This document shows, piece by piece, positions 28,152 through 37,791 of a stretch of DNA of 64,000 bases. The notes beneath the pieces are model-generated. The model was not told where the DNA came from. It saw only the letters and a program-made list of their open reading frames with translations, and ran no database searches. Both the position numbers and the translations under genes were made by a program. Every line of letters starts with the position of its first letter. The stretch's first letter is position 1. Origin of the DNA: Deltaproteobacteria bacterium (GTDB taxonomy: Bacteria > Desulfobacterota > Syntrophia > Syntrophales > UBA2210); the NCBI GenBank assembly GCA_016933965.1, contig JAFGTS010000006.1, positions 51,069-115,068 of the forward strand. The letters are read 5' to 3'.

Positions 28152-29282
28152 TCATACAATGTTCCGGGCGATGACGATCCGCTGAACTTCAGACGTGCCT
28201 TCATAGATGGCGGTTACCCGTGCATCGCGATACAACCGTTCTATCTTATACTCTGATATATAACCGTATCCGCCATGGATCTGCAGAGCCTTGTATGCTG
28301 CCCTGTTTGCCAGTTCCGAGGCAAAGAGCTTTGCCATCGAGGCTTCTTTCGTAAACGGGAGATTTTTATCTTTCCGATCGGCTGCTGACAGAGCGAGCCA
28401 GTTCGCTGCCTCGATCTGGGTTGCCATGTCGGCTATCATCCACTGTATTGCCTGAAAGGAACTGATCGGCCGTCCGAACTGCTTTCTGTCCTGAGCGTAT
28501 TGAACCGCTTCATCCAGACAAGCCCGGGCAATTCCCACCGACTGTGAAGCAATGCCTATCCGACCACTGTCAAGAGCGGTCATGGCCACTTTGAATCCCT
28601 GACCTTCCCGGCCCAGTAAATTCTCTTTCGGAATCCTGCAGTCGTCGAAGACAAGTTCCACCGTATCCGAGGCCTTAAGACCCATTTTCTTTTCTTTTTT
28701 ACCGATGGAAAAACCGGGGGTGCCTTTTTCAACAACCAGTGCTGAGAGCCCACGGTTGCCCCTCTGTGTGTCGGTTCGGACAATAAGATTGATGAGATCG
28801 GCATAGCTTCCGTTCGTGATGAACACCTTCGTGCCGTTTACCAGGTAGTGATCTCCCTTGTCTTCCGCGCGTGTCTTCATGCTTCCCGGATCTGAACCGG
28901 CGTCAGGCTCTGTGATGGCAAAGGCACCGAGCGTTTCTCCACCAGCAAGGGGCAGCAGATGTTGTTCCTTCTGCGCCTCATTCCCGAATTTCAGAAGAGG
29001 TTCGGTGGAAAGGTTTGCCACGGACATGGTAACTGCCGTGGAGGCACAGGCGTAGGCAATTTCCTGCAGGGCCAGGGAATAACTGACCGCTCCCGCTCCA
29101 ACTCCTCCGTAGTCAGGAGGGACCATCATGCCCATCAGTCCCAGTCCCCCCATCTTTTTTATGACGCTCTGGGGGAATATTTCTTTTTCATCCCATTCGC
29201 CGGCGTAAGGCTCCAGTTCCTTCTTGGCGAAGTCCCGAGCCATCAATCTGACCATCTCCTGTTCGCTTGTGAGTTGAAACAA
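28152..29282 (-). CDS. Acyl-CoA dehydrogenase 1 (short-chain type)
   Basis: 376 residues, FAD-dependent alpha,beta-dehydrogenation of an acyl-CoA, passing electrons to ETF. The catalytic glutamate is in place (AIYEGTSEVQRIVIARN near the C-terminus), and the FAD motifs AITEPDAGSDPGSM and QIHGGYGY are normal. It lies 80 bases upstream of mutase A on the same strand and downstream of thiolase and the XRE-cupin gene. Butyryl-CoA or 2-methyl-branched acyl-CoA are likely substrates. Confidence 0.92.
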   Translation of the reverse strand: MFQLTSEQEMVRLMARDFAKKELEPYAGEWDEKEIFPQSVIKKMGGLGLMGMMVPPDYGGVGAGAVSYSLALQEIAYACASTAVTMSVANLSTEPLLKFGNEAQKEQHLLPLAGGETLGAFAITEPDAGSDPGSMKTRAEDKGDHYLVNGTKVFITNGSYADLINLIVRTDTQRGNRGLSALVVEKGTPGFSIGKKEKKMGLKASDTVELVFDDCRIPKENLLGREGQGFKVAMTALDSGRIGIASQSVGIARACLDEAVQYAQDRKQFGRPISSFQAIQWMIADMATQIEAANWLALSAADRKDKNLPFTKEASMAKLFASELANRAAYKALQIHGGYGYISEYKIERLYRDARVTAIYEGTSEVQRIVIARNIV

Positions 29283-29294
29283 CGGGCAGTCCTC

Positions 29295-29858
29295 CTATGG
29301 AACATAAATTATGACCAGAAGCTCCGTGGTCTCTTTTGAGGGATTACTAAGCTTGTGCTGGAGCGCCGAGTTGAAGTGTATGCTCCCTCCCGGCTTCAGT
29401 TTTGTTACGTTTTCACCAACCTGGATGGTGAGTTCCCCCTTCAGGACATATATGAATTCTTCTCCCTCATGATGGTATTCAACACCCTTATGCTTTGTCC
29501 GGGAATCAATGGTTACGAGATATGCCCTCAGATGCTTATCCATTCCCGGACGGGTCAATGAAGTATAGGCATAGGAATCAACCCTTTTTTTATGGCTTTT
29601 CACTCGGCGGCGTGAAGCCTGTTTTTCCTCTTCCGTGTCAAGCTGGGCAACGTCGATTTTGAAAGTCCGGTTGAGCTGCAGGACGAGTGAAACGGGCGGG
29701 ACGGTCTCGTCGGCTTCGACGTGCTGCAGTATTTCCTTGGTATATCCCGTTTCGTGAGCCAGTTCTTCCAGGCTCAATTCCTGCTCTTCGCGCAGAACGC
29801 GTATCCTCTGACCGAATGATTTCCACTTCTTTTCTTTTTTCGGCATAGTCGTCATCAC
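29295..29858 (-). CDS. XRE-type regulator with cupin sensor domain
   Basis: 187 residues. The N-terminal helix-turn-helix (RIRVLREEQELSLEELAHETGYTKE) is joined to a C-terminal cupin (KGVEYHHEGEEFIYVLKGELTIQVG), the usual arrangement for small-molecule-responsive repressors. It overlaps the thiolase stop by 4 bases and sits 12 bases ahead of the acyl-CoA dehydrogenase, so it likely senses a pathway intermediate and tunes its own operon. Confidence 0.88.
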   Translation of the reverse strand: MMTTMPKKEKKWKSFGQRIRVLREEQELSLEELAHETGYTKEILQHVEADETVPPVSLVLQLNRTFKIDVAQLDTEEEKQASRRRVKSHKKRVDSYAYTSLTRPGMDKHLRAYLVTIDSRTKHKGVEYHHEGEEFIYVLKGELTIQVGENVTKLKPGGSIHFNSALQHKLSNPSKETTELLVIIYVP

Positions 29859-31042
29859 TCCATTTCGATAATCATGGTGACCGCTTCACCTCCTCCGAGG
29901 CAGAGCGATGCCTGACCAAGCTGAAGATGCCTTTTCTTCATTTCGTGAATAAGCGTTGTCATTACCCGCGCACCCGATGCCCCGATGGGATGACCGAGGG
30001 CTATTGCACCGCCGTTCACGTTGAGCTTGTCGTGATCAATACCTAATACTCTCATGACTCCCACGGTGGACCCGGCAAAGGCCTCGTTGATTTCATGCAG
30101 CTCGATGTCGGTTAGAGCGAGTCCCGCCTTCTTCAGTGTTTTGGGAATGGAATGTGCGGGTGCCATGAGAACATGTTCGAGTTCAATACCGGCAGTTCCG
30201 CAGGCGATGATCCTGGCGAGTACGGGCAACCCTCTCTCTTTGGCGAGCCTTCTCGATGCAATGACGAGTGCCGACGCTCCATCGCTGATAATCGAGGAGT
30301 TCCCGGCTGTAGCGTACCCGACTTTCTGGAATGCCGGTTTCATTTGAGAGAGAACGTCCATGGACGTCGGCCGAGGGCCTTCATCGGTATCGATGGTAAT
30401 ACGCTGGTTCTTTCGATCCAGGTATGTCACAGGAACTATTTCCTCGATAAATTTTCCTGATTCCTGTGCCATGACGCTTCTTCGATAGGATTCACAGGCA
30501 AAAGCGTCCTGATCTTCTCTGCTTATCCCCCATTTGCTGGATACAATATCGTTGGTCAGTCCCATGTGAAAATCATTGACGACATCCCAGAGACCATCAT
30601 GCACCATATGATCTGCGAGATTTCCGTTCCCCATTCGTATGCCGAGCCGCGAATGTGGGAGGTAATGGGGCGCGGCACTCATATTTTCCATGCCTCCCGC
30701 TACCACAATGTCAGCAAAGCCGGTCTGTATGTACTGAGACGCCAGTACCGCCGCCATAAGGCCCGATCCACAGACCTTATTGATGGTGATGGCACCTTTT
30801 TCGATTGGAATGTCTGCCCTGATTGATGCCTGGCGTGCAGGATTCTGGCCATACCCGCATGGAAGGACCATGCCCATGATGACTTCGTCGATATCGGTAT
30901 TGCTGAGACCTGCTCGTCTTATTGCTTCCCTGATAACAATGGCACCAAGTTCTGTGCCCGGAAGGTGACTCAATCCCCCCTGAAATATTCCCATGGGCGT
31001 TCTGCAGGAGCTTATAATCACAACATCTTCGGCGCGTTTCAT
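29855..31042 (-). CDS. Acetyl-CoA C-acetyltransferase (thiolase)
   Basis: 395 residues. Catalytic motifs are intact: the acylated cysteine in NKVCGSGLMA, the HEINEAFAG stretch, GHPIGASGAR, and a C-terminal CLGGGEA. It would split acetoacetyl-CoA into two acetyl-CoA in the degradative direction. First gene of a four-gene minus-strand unit: thiolase, regulator, acyl-CoA dehydrogenase, mutase A. Confidence 0.93.
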   Translation of the reverse strand: MKRAEDVVIISSCRTPMGIFQGGLSHLPGTELGAIVIREAIRRAGLSNTDIDEVIMGMVLPCGYGQNPARQASIRADIPIEKGAITINKVCGSGLMAAVLASQYIQTGFADIVVAGGMENMSAAPHYLPHSRLGIRMGNGNLADHMVHDGLWDVVNDFHMGLTNDIVSSKWGISREDQDAFACESYRRSVMAQESGKFIEEIVPVTYLDRKNQRITIDTDEGPRPTSMDVLSQMKPAFQKVGYATAGNSSIISDGASALVIASRRLAKERGLPVLARIIACGTAGIELEHVLMAPAHSIPKTLKKAGLALTDIELHEINEAFAGSTVGVMRVLGIDHDKLNVNGGAIALGHPIGASGARVMTTLIHEMKKRHLQLGQASLCLGGGEAVTMIIEME

Positions 31043-31178
31043 AGAAGTTCCTCTTGTCAGTGTGGAATGGTATTTCGACTAGAGAGCCTTTTTTATGGTA
31101 TCATTCTAAATCATGCATCCTTTCATCCTCTGCTCTGGTAATTAGAAAAATGGGTTTGCTTGTTTTGTATGTGCAGCT

Positions 31179-32051
31179 TTATTTCCCCAGCTTCTCCCCG
31201 ACCAGCCTGGGAATGTCTGTAATGATTGCCGCCACGGGCACGCCGGCATCATTAAACGCTGTTACCTTGGAACCATATGTACCCTTTCCTTCAGATACGA
31301 TTGCCCCCGCGTGTCCCATGGTTTTTCCTTCCGGCGCACTTCGTCCGGCAATAAACGCCACGACTGGTTTCTTGTATTCCTTCTGGATAAACGCTGCTGC
31401 CTCCTCTTCCTTTGCCCCGCCGATTTCCCCGATGAGTACAACGAGATCCGTCTCAGGGTCGTCACCGAACATTTTCAATACATCAATATAGGATAAGCCG
31501 ACGATGGGATCCCCTCCAAGGCCCAGACAGGTCGATTGGCCGTACCCGGCTTCGCTCAACAGGTGGGCTACCTGATAGGTGAGCGTTCCGCTCCTCGACA
31601 TGATTCCAACATTACCCTTCTTAAAGGCGTTTGCCGGCATGAATCCTGAGATAAATTCACCGGGAGTGATTATCCCGGGGCTATTCGGACCGATCAGAAT
31701 CGCGTCTGAATCCCGCAGTCTTCTGCGAACGATCATCATGTCGTGGACCGGCACGCCTTCGACGATGCAGATTATCAGTTTCAAGCCGGCATCGATTGAC
31801 TCGAGAATCGCGTTCTTCGTTGTCGACGCAGGTGTGAAGGTTATGGAAGCGTCTGCAGACTCATGGTCGAGCGCTTCTCGTATGTTGTCGTATATCGGTA
31901 CCTCATGGACCGTTTCTCCGCTTCTTCCAGGGGTCACGCCAGCCACAATGTTTGTTCCATAGTCGATCATACGCTTGGAATAATATTGCCCCCACTTTCC
32001 CGTCATTCCCTGGAAAATCAGTTTGGTATCTTTGTTCGCTATAATACTCAT
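31179..32051 (-). CDS. sucD: Succinyl-CoA ligase alpha subunit
   Basis: 290 residues. The CoA-binding N-terminus (KLIFQGMTGKWGQYYSKRM) and the phosphohistidine loop MGHAGAIVSEG are normal. With SucC it makes ATP or GTP from an acyl-CoA such as succinyl-CoA, or activates the free acid. It follows sucC by 7 bases. In an anaerobe it can provide substrate-level phosphorylation. Confidence 0.95.
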   Translation of the reverse strand: MSIIANKDTKLIFQGMTGKWGQYYSKRMIDYGTNIVAGVTPGRSGETVHEVPIYDNIREALDHESADASITFTPASTTKNAILESIDAGLKLIICIVEGVPVHDMMIVRRRLRDSDAILIGPNSPGIITPGEFISGFMPANAFKKGNVGIMSRSGTLTYQVAHLLSEAGYGQSTCLGLGGDPIVGLSYIDVLKMFGDDPETDLVVLIGEIGGAKEEEAAAFIQKEYKKPVVAFIAGRSAPEGKTMGHAGAIVSEGKGTYGSKVTAFNDAGVPVAAIITDIPRLVGEKLGK

Positions 32052-32058
32052 TACCCGT

Positions 32059-33177
32059 TTACCTCCTTGCCAGTTTTACGGCCATCTTGGCTGATTCATC
32101 AATACCGTGTGCGATGTGAATGTTGTCGTATGTACAGTTGGAAACGATTTTTTCCGCCTCTTCCTGGTTCAAGCCCTGAAATCTCACGATGATGGGGATA
32201 TTGAGTTCAGGCATGCTCTCGATCGCTTCCACGAATTTCTGGGCCATGACATCACTTCGCCCCCCCGTGTAGGTACTGAACAAGATCGAATCAACGCCGC
32301 GCTCCGCGAATATTTCCAGGCCTATCTTCGAGGCATTACTTAACAGCCCGAGGCCACCATCCAGGAAATTTGCCGGTTTTCCACCAACCGCGGCAACCTG
32401 GTCCATGACCGTCATGGTCATTCCCGCACCGCTGCTTATGATCCCGACATTTCCTCCGACATCGATATATTTGATTGCCGCCTCCTTTTCATTTTCAACC
32501 TCTTTATATGCGGCCAGTTCAGGTTGCCGATACAGCGCCATGTCATCAATGTTCAGCCGCCCGTCTGCAGCCATGATGAGGCCGTCCGTGCTGACAACCA
32601 GGGGATTGATTTCCGTCAATTCCGCGTCACATCCCTTGTACAGCGCATACAGTTTCGTGATGATCTGGACGACACTGTTGATGTCTTCTTTCGCGATCCC
32701 GCAGGAATATGCCAGATCACGCGCATCGTACTCCTGAAGCCCGTAAAGGAAATCGACGTGCTTCTTGCTGATCTTGTCCGGATAGGTTTTGCTGACCTCC
32801 TCGACGTCCATTCCCCCTCTCGAGCTGACGATTGCCATTGGACAGTATGCGTCACGATCCGTTATGATCCCCACATAGTATTCACGAGCGACATTGATTT
32901 TTTCTTCGAGTAATACCTGTTTTACCTTCAATCCCTTGATTTCAGACTTAAGAAGTTTCTCCCCCTGTGTTATTCCTTCTTCCGGGGATTCAACTATTTT
33001 GATTCCGCCGGCCTTTCCCCTTCCTCCCGTGAGGACCTGTGCCTTCAGTACCGAAGGGAATCCAATACTCTCAAAGGCGCTTGCCAATTCACCGGGGCTG
33101 CTGACCAGCACACTTTGAGGCACGGGTATGTCGTATTTACGAAAGACGGCCTTGGCTTGGTATTCTTTGCACTTCAT
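32059..33177 (-). CDS. sucC: Succinyl-CoA ligase beta subunit
   Basis: 372 residues with an N-terminal ATP-grasp domain (EYQAKAVFRKYDIPVP, KAQVLTGGRGKAGGI) and the C-terminal domain motifs ISSGAGMTM and FSTYTGGRSDVMAQ. Malate-CoA ligase-like specificity cannot be excluded. A strong sigma-54 type promoter lies about 130 bases upstream on the same strand. Confidence 0.94.
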   Translation of the reverse strand: MKCKEYQAKAVFRKYDIPVPQSVLVSSPGELASAFESIGFPSVLKAQVLTGGRGKAGGIKIVESPEEGITQGEKLLKSEIKGLKVKQVLLEEKINVAREYYVGIITDRDAYCPMAIVSSRGGMDVEEVSKTYPDKISKKHVDFLYGLQEYDARDLAYSCGIAKEDINSVVQIITKLYALYKGCDAELTEINPLVVSTDGLIMAADGRLNIDDMALYRQPELAAYKEVENEKEAAIKYIDVGGNVGIISSGAGMTMTVMDQVAAVGGKPANFLDGGLGLLSNASKIGLEIFAERGVDSILFSTYTGGRSDVMAQKFVEAIESMPELNIPIIVRFQGLNQEEAEKIVSNCTYDNIHIAHGIDESAKMAVKLARR

Positions 33178-33512
33178 AATATTCCTCCCTTTTGTATTAA
33201 AACGTGTTTGTCCATGTCATTCTTCGTTTTTCCGAGATCGTTGAGTAGGTAAGAAATTTTTTAATAGAGGATGCTTCGTTATAACTGCCGTTTTGTGATT
33301 CAATCATATGCAAATTAAATACCATGATGAAAATCTGCGGTGTAATAAACGATGAGCCGGGATGAAGGAAAACGGTCACGTCAATTAATATAAGGAGGCA
33401 GATCGTCTGCAAGAAGCAGTGTTTGCACTAGGAATGATTATAGTGATCAGCAATGTGTGGAACATTCCGGGGGCACAGCAGCGCACCTTAATAACAGAGT
33501 CATATAGGAATG
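33178..33512. other. Intergenic region between the MFS gene and sucC
   Basis: 335 bases, AT-rich, with no gene. It holds the -24/-12 motif for sucCD (33310-33324) and the sucC ribosome site (GGGAGG on the minus strand near 33187). No clear terminator for the MFS gene was seen. Confidence 0.6.
33310..33324 (-). promoter_or_regulatory. Sigma-54 promoter upstream of sucCD
   Basis: On the minus strand the text reads TGGTATTTAATTTGC: TGG, 10-base GG-to-GC spacing and a perfect TTGC -12 element. sucC starts at 33177, so the leader would be about 120 bases, with room for activator-controlled initiation. Confidence 0.65.
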
Positions 33513-34769
33513 CTATTCGGCCATGTTCTGAACGGTGACTTTGGAAAAGCGGGCGAATGAAATGGCACTGATACATCCAAACAGTGATAACATTATCCAC
33601 CCCCAGAAATACCCCACGGTATCGGATATGATTCCAAATATCGGCGGACCCAGGATTATCCCTGTCCAGCAGACAGTAATGGTAATGCCTGTTACCGCGC
33701 CGGCCAGTTTGGGACCGGCTATTTCCGCCCCCAGCGTGAGGTACACGGCATTCCAGCCCATGAAGGTAAAGCCCAGCAATATGCAACAGAGAAATATCAA
33801 GAAAAGCGGGGATGACGGTGAGAAAAATGCGACACAGAGAGCGGTCGCGCACGCAATTACACTCAGGATAATAATCGGTTTTTGCCTGTCTCCCCCAAAT
33901 ATCCGGTCACTGATTATGCCCCAGATGATCCTTCCTGCTGTTCCCGCCATCATGAAAAGAGAAAGACAGATGCCGGACATGGCAATTGAGAGGTTGAGGT
34001 CCTCTTCCAAATATAAAACCAGAAAAGAGGCTATGCATGTTTGAGATGAGGCGAGCAGCATGGAAACAAAGCAGAGAAGCCTGATGGACCTTTTGGACCA
34101 TAAGTCAGAGAAGTCTTTTCGCCAATTGGATGGCGGAGATGGTGCGTTGGTGGAATTGGCGGCGGGTGCCGTAACCGGCTGTTCCCGGTAATAGACACAT
34201 GATGCTATGGCGATAATCAGCATCAACGCACCGGTGGTTATCATGGCCACTCGCCACCCATATGCAATTGACAGGGCGGGCAATAATACGGCTCCCAATG
34301 CCCCTCCCAGGGTCACCCCGGTCTGCTTGATGCCCATGACAGTAGCCCTGGTCGTGCTTCGGAACCATATCATAATTGCCTTGGTGGAAATTTGATTGAT
34401 CATTCCATAACCAATCCCCGATATTCCGGCCAATATGATGATAATGGAAAAGTAATTTGCAGCCGAGAGAAGAATGAAGGAGCCACCCATGATGGCCAGG
34501 GCGATGATCAGCATGATGCGGGATCCCAGCCGGTCAACCGCAATTCCTGACGGTAACGCTATGATGACGGAAAAAAGATATAACGATGAGACAATAGTTC
34601 CTATCTGGGTACGACTGATACCAAACGCATCCCGTAAAAAGGGTGCCATCGGGCCCCAGGAATACGCTCCCAATGACATGACCAACTGCGCAGTGGTCAG
34701 GAGTCCGAGAATCATCCACCTGTAATGATCGCCATTTGAAACACTCACTGCTGAGCGTTCAGTGTTCAT
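33513..34769 (-). CDS. MFS transporter, oxalate/formate antiporter-like
   Basis: 418 residues with about 12 membrane segments. The N-terminus (WMILGLLTTAQLVMSLGAYSWGPMAPFLRDAFG) and the loop GIAVDRLGSRIMLI resemble the OFA subfamily of carboxylate transporters. A charged loop (NSTNAPSPPSNWRKDFSDLWSKRS) splits the two halves. It could exchange or import the organic acid degraded by the island. It has its own -24/-12 motif upstream. Confidence 0.86.
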   Translation of the reverse strand: MNTERSAVSVSNGDHYRWMILGLLTTAQLVMSLGAYSWGPMAPFLRDAFGISRTQIGTIVSSLYLFSVIIALPSGIAVDRLGSRIMLIIALAIMGGSFILLSAANYFSIIIILAGISGIGYGMINQISTKAIMIWFRSTTRATVMGIKQTGVTLGGALGAVLLPALSIAYGWRVAMITTGALMLIIAIASCVYYREQPVTAPAANSTNAPSPPSNWRKDFSDLWSKRSIRLLCFVSMLLASSQTCIASFLVLYLEEDLNLSIAMSGICLSLFMMAGTAGRIIWGIISDRIFGGDRQKPIIILSVIACATALCVAFFSPSSPLFLIFLCCILLGFTFMGWNAVYLTLGAEIAGPKLAGAVTGITITVCWTGIILGPPIFGIISDTVGYFWGWIMLSLFGCISAISFARFSKVTVQNMAE

Positions 34770-34818
34770 GATTGGAGCACCTCATTATGTGTTGTAGACG
34801 CGGATACCGGAAATTTCT

Positions 34819-34833
34819 GCAAGAATCTGACCA
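34819..34833 (-). promoter_or_regulatory. Sigma-54 promoter upstream of the MFS gene
   Basis: On the minus strand TGGTCAGATTCTTGC matches TGGCACG-N4-TTGC, with exact GG-N10-GC spacing. The -12 element ends 50 bases before the MFS start, giving a leader of about 40 bases. Confidence 0.68.
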
Positions 34834-35010
34834 ACAATAAAGCGGGAGATCAAAATTTACTCTGGATTTTTATTTGAGGCATTTTTATGTCGGTTTAGTG
34901 GTGGGAAAAGATAAATAATATCAAAAAAGGAATACATTCTCCTGATGATTGGAGGATATCCTTGATGTATAAAAGATTAAAGTACGAATTTTACATACCA
35001 GATATCCCTA

Positions 35011-36057
35011 TTACGTATCATCAGAAAAATTTTCTGATTTTATTATATATTTTAAAATTTCCGATGCGCCGGAATAGGGATCAATTTCACGCCTCATAAC
35101 TTTATTAATTACTTCATTAGCAGATCCGTTATTATCTAAGTATCTTTGAACTAAATCTTTCCATTGGTGATGTAATATATCCAGCACTTCTGTTTTTTCT
35201 TTCTCTTGTTGTTTTAATTTGAGGATATTATGCTTTTGGAGATAGTCATAGTGTTTGTTAATGGTTTGAAATAATTCATCGATTCCCTCATCAGTAGAGG
35301 ATGAGGTTTTTACAATAGGAGGTAACCAATCTTGTTTTTTGTAATGCATGCTGAGCATCGTCTCAATTTCCGTAACAATTCTGTCAACACCCGGTAAATC
35401 GCATTTATTGACCACAAAAATATCAGCAATTTCCATAATACCTGCTTTCATGGTCTGGATGCTATCACCAGCATTTGGTGTAAGGATAACGACGATACAG
35501 TCTGCAATATTTATTATATCAACTTCTGCCTGGCCCACTCCAACTGTTTCAACAATAATCCAATCTTTCCCGAATGCATCCATTATCTTGACAACATCTT
35601 TTGAATTTCTTGCAAGACCTCCTAGACTGCCCCTTGTACCCATGCTTCGTATAAATATATCTTTGTCTAGAGAGTGATTCTGCATCCGGATCCGATCCCC
35701 CAAAAGCGCTCCTCCAGTAAAAGGGCTTGTTGGATCGACTGCCACTATGCCCACGGTTTCATCGTTTTTTCTGATTTTATTTACAAGATTATCTATAAGG
35801 GAGCTTTTGCCGACACCAGGGGAACCAGTAAAACCAATTATTTTAGCCTTCCCCGTTGAATGGAATTCATTTTTAAGAATGTATTCACGCCCGGGCCTTT
35901 CGTTTTCAATCTGAGATATTATTTTCGCCAATGCCCGTCGATTTCCTTGCCGAAACTCCTTGAGTAAGTCTTGCAATGTAATATACTCCCTAGAATATTT
36001 CGTATTTATTGATAAATTGCAATATTCATACCTGGAAATCGTGTATTTATGGTGCAT
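35011..36057 (-). CDS. meaB: MeaB-type GTPase chaperone of B12 mutases
   Basis: 348 residues, G3E GTPase of the MeaB/ArgK family that protects and reloads adenosylcobalamin mutases. The Walker A motif GSPGVGKS is at residues 78-85, then VDPTSPFTGGALLGDRIRM, ETVGVGQAE and NKCDLP. The first ~25 residues (MHHKYTISRYEYCNLS) are unusual and the true start may be further in. It overlaps the end of the sigma-54 activator gene by 11 bases. It is close to mutase B and may serve both mutases. Confidence 0.93.
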   Translation of the reverse strand: MHHKYTISRYEYCNLSINTKYSREYITLQDLLKEFRQGNRRALAKIISQIENERPGREYILKNEFHSTGKAKIIGFTGSPGVGKSSLIDNLVNKIRKNDETVGIVAVDPTSPFTGGALLGDRIRMQNHSLDKDIFIRSMGTRGSLGGLARNSKDVVKIMDAFGKDWIIVETVGVGQAEVDIINIADCIVVILTPNAGDSIQTMKAGIMEIADIFVVNKCDLPGVDRIVTEIETMLSMHYKKQDWLPPIVKTSSSTDEGIDELFQTINKHYDYLQKHNILKLKQQEKEKTEVLDILHHQWKDLVQRYLDNNGSANEVINKVMRREIDPYSGASEILKYIIKSENFSDDT

Positions 36058-37438
36058 TTTTATTTAATTTATATTTATGGACTCTCCTGACGAAGGTTGG
36101 TTGACTTATTCCAAGCGCGTCTGCAGCGGCATAAGTATTACCGTATTTTTCAAAAGTGGTTTTTATAATATCTCTTTCAAAGTTTTCCACTGCATCTTTT
36201 AATTTCCCTCGATATTCCTTTTCACTTATTTTTTTACCACAAATTGATCTAGGCAAATCTTCTGGTTCAATTTTATCCTTATGTGAAACCAAAATTGTGC
36301 GTTCTACTAAATTGGCTAGCTCTCGAACATTTCCGGGCCAATTATAATTCAACAGGTATTGCATTGCTTGGGGTGAAAAGGTTTTTCGAGTTGCATATTG
36401 TTTGTTAAATTTTTCCAAGAATTTGTTAATTAATGCGATTATATCAGATGGTCTTATTCGCAATGGTGGTATTACTAATGGTAACACATTGAGTCGGTAA
36501 TACAAATCCTGACGAAATTCATTATTATAAACCATCTGTTCCAGATTCCTATTTGTTGCCGATATGATTCTTGTATTTATTTGAATTGGTTTTGTGCCGC
36601 CCACACGCGTAAATTCTCGCTCTTGTAAGACTCTGAGTACCTTTCCTTGCAGAGTTAAGGAAAGGTCGCCGATTTCATCAAGAAAAAGAATACCTCTATC
36701 AGCTAATTCAAAAACACCTTGCTTACCTCTACTGTTAGCTCCTGTAAACGCGCCTTTTTCATACCCAAAAAATTCAGATTCAAGGAGATGTTCTGGAATT
36801 GCAGCACAATTTACTTTAATAAAATCACCTTCTTCTTTTCTATCACTATTTTCATAAATTAATTGAGCCACGAGTTCCTTGCCAACTCCTGATTCACCTA
36901 AAATGAGCAATGTTGTGTCGAGTTTTGCAAATCGAAAAGCCAACTCCAAGACACGCTTCATTTCTTCACTTTCAGCAATTATATAATTTTTCTTATTTTC
37001 GATAAATTGATTGAATTTCCGTATGTTTAATAGTTCATCTTGAAGCTTCTTGAGCTCTGTGACATCACTTATAATAGAGATGATTCTTTCAATGTTTCCC
37101 TCATCATCGATGATCGGTATGCCCATTACCATACATTCTTTTCCTGTTGGATAAGATTGCATAATTGTAACTTCTTGCTTGTTTTCAAGAACAGCTAATA
37201 CCACAGATTCATCAATATATTTTTTTCTAATAAAATCATTTACGTGTGTTCCGATTGTATAACTTTTTTTTAGTCCTGTCAGTCTATATACAGCTGAATT
37301 AACCTCAATCAGGAAACCATCTTTATTGAATACACATATTCCGTTATTTAAATTTTCAAGAATCAATTTTAATTCAGAAATTTCCCTTTTTAATTCGTTG
37401 ATCTTTAAGGATTTGGAATCGTTATAATTATGTGACAT
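36047..37438 (-). CDS. Sigma-54-dependent activator with PAS domain
   Basis: 463 residues. A PAS domain (about 25-130) with an N-terminal coiled-coil-like helix precedes the AAA+ domain with Walker A GESGVGKE (181-188) and the sigma-54 contact loop GAFTGA (229-234). A Fis-type helix-turn-helix closes the protein (TYAAADALGISQPTFVRRVHK). It is divergent from mutase B and in the same unit as meaB. It is the obvious candidate activator for the island's -24/-12 promoters, with the PAS domain sensing a ligand. Confidence 0.93.
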   Translation of the reverse strand: MSHNYNDSKSLKINELKREISELKLILENLNNGICVFNKDGFLIEVNSAVYRLTGLKKSYTIGTHVNDFIRKKYIDESVVLAVLENKQEVTIMQSYPTGKECMVMGIPIIDDEGNIERIISIISDVTELKKLQDELLNIRKFNQFIENKKNYIIAESEEMKRVLELAFRFAKLDTTLLILGESGVGKELVAQLIYENSDRKEEGDFIKVNCAAIPEHLLESEFFGYEKGAFTGANSRGKQGVFELADRGILFLDEIGDLSLTLQGKVLRVLQEREFTRVGGTKPIQINTRIISATNRNLEQMVYNNEFRQDLYYRLNVLPLVIPPLRIRPSDIIALINKFLEKFNKQYATRKTFSPQAMQYLLNYNWPGNVRELANLVERTILVSHKDKIEPEDLPRSICGKKISEKEYRGKLKDAVENFERDIIKTTFEKYGNTYAAADALGISQPTFVRRVHKYKLNKNAP

Positions 37439-37791
37439 TATATACCCTATGATATACTCTATGATTCACATATGAATTTTGATTCAAAAATAAATCCCCT
37501 CAATATGTATACATTTATTTGGAGTCAAAGTCAAATATGAATTAAATTTTACAACTTCATATCATTTTGGATGATAAACAATATCGAAAGTGGTTCATAG
37601 CAATACATGAGGCTTCTTTTGATAATAGGTATAGGTAGATCATAATGTTTTGTATTTCATAATATTAGATGGTGTGTATGAAACGTAAGTTTTTATCGTT
37701 CATATGTAGAACTGGCATGATTCATGTAACATAAGATGTCAGATTAAAATTTGATGGTCTTCCGTATCAGGTAATAAAAAGGAGGATATAT
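37439..37791. other. Divergent regulatory region between activator and mutase B
   Basis: 353 AT-rich bases with no gene. Two overlapping near-palindromes, ATTCACATATGAAT (37464-37477) and TGAATTTTGATTCA (37473-37486), lie about 240 bases upstream of the putative promoter and could be activator-binding (enhancer) sites. GGAGG (37781-37785) is the mutase ribosome site. Confidence 0.45.
37713..37727 (+). promoter_or_regulatory. Candidate sigma-54 promoter of the mutase B operon
   Basis: TGGCATGATTCATGT fits the -24 element well; the -12 element reads ATGT rather than TTGC, so the match is weaker than the others in the island. It shares the central ATTC spacer with the MFS promoter. Confidence 0.4.
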
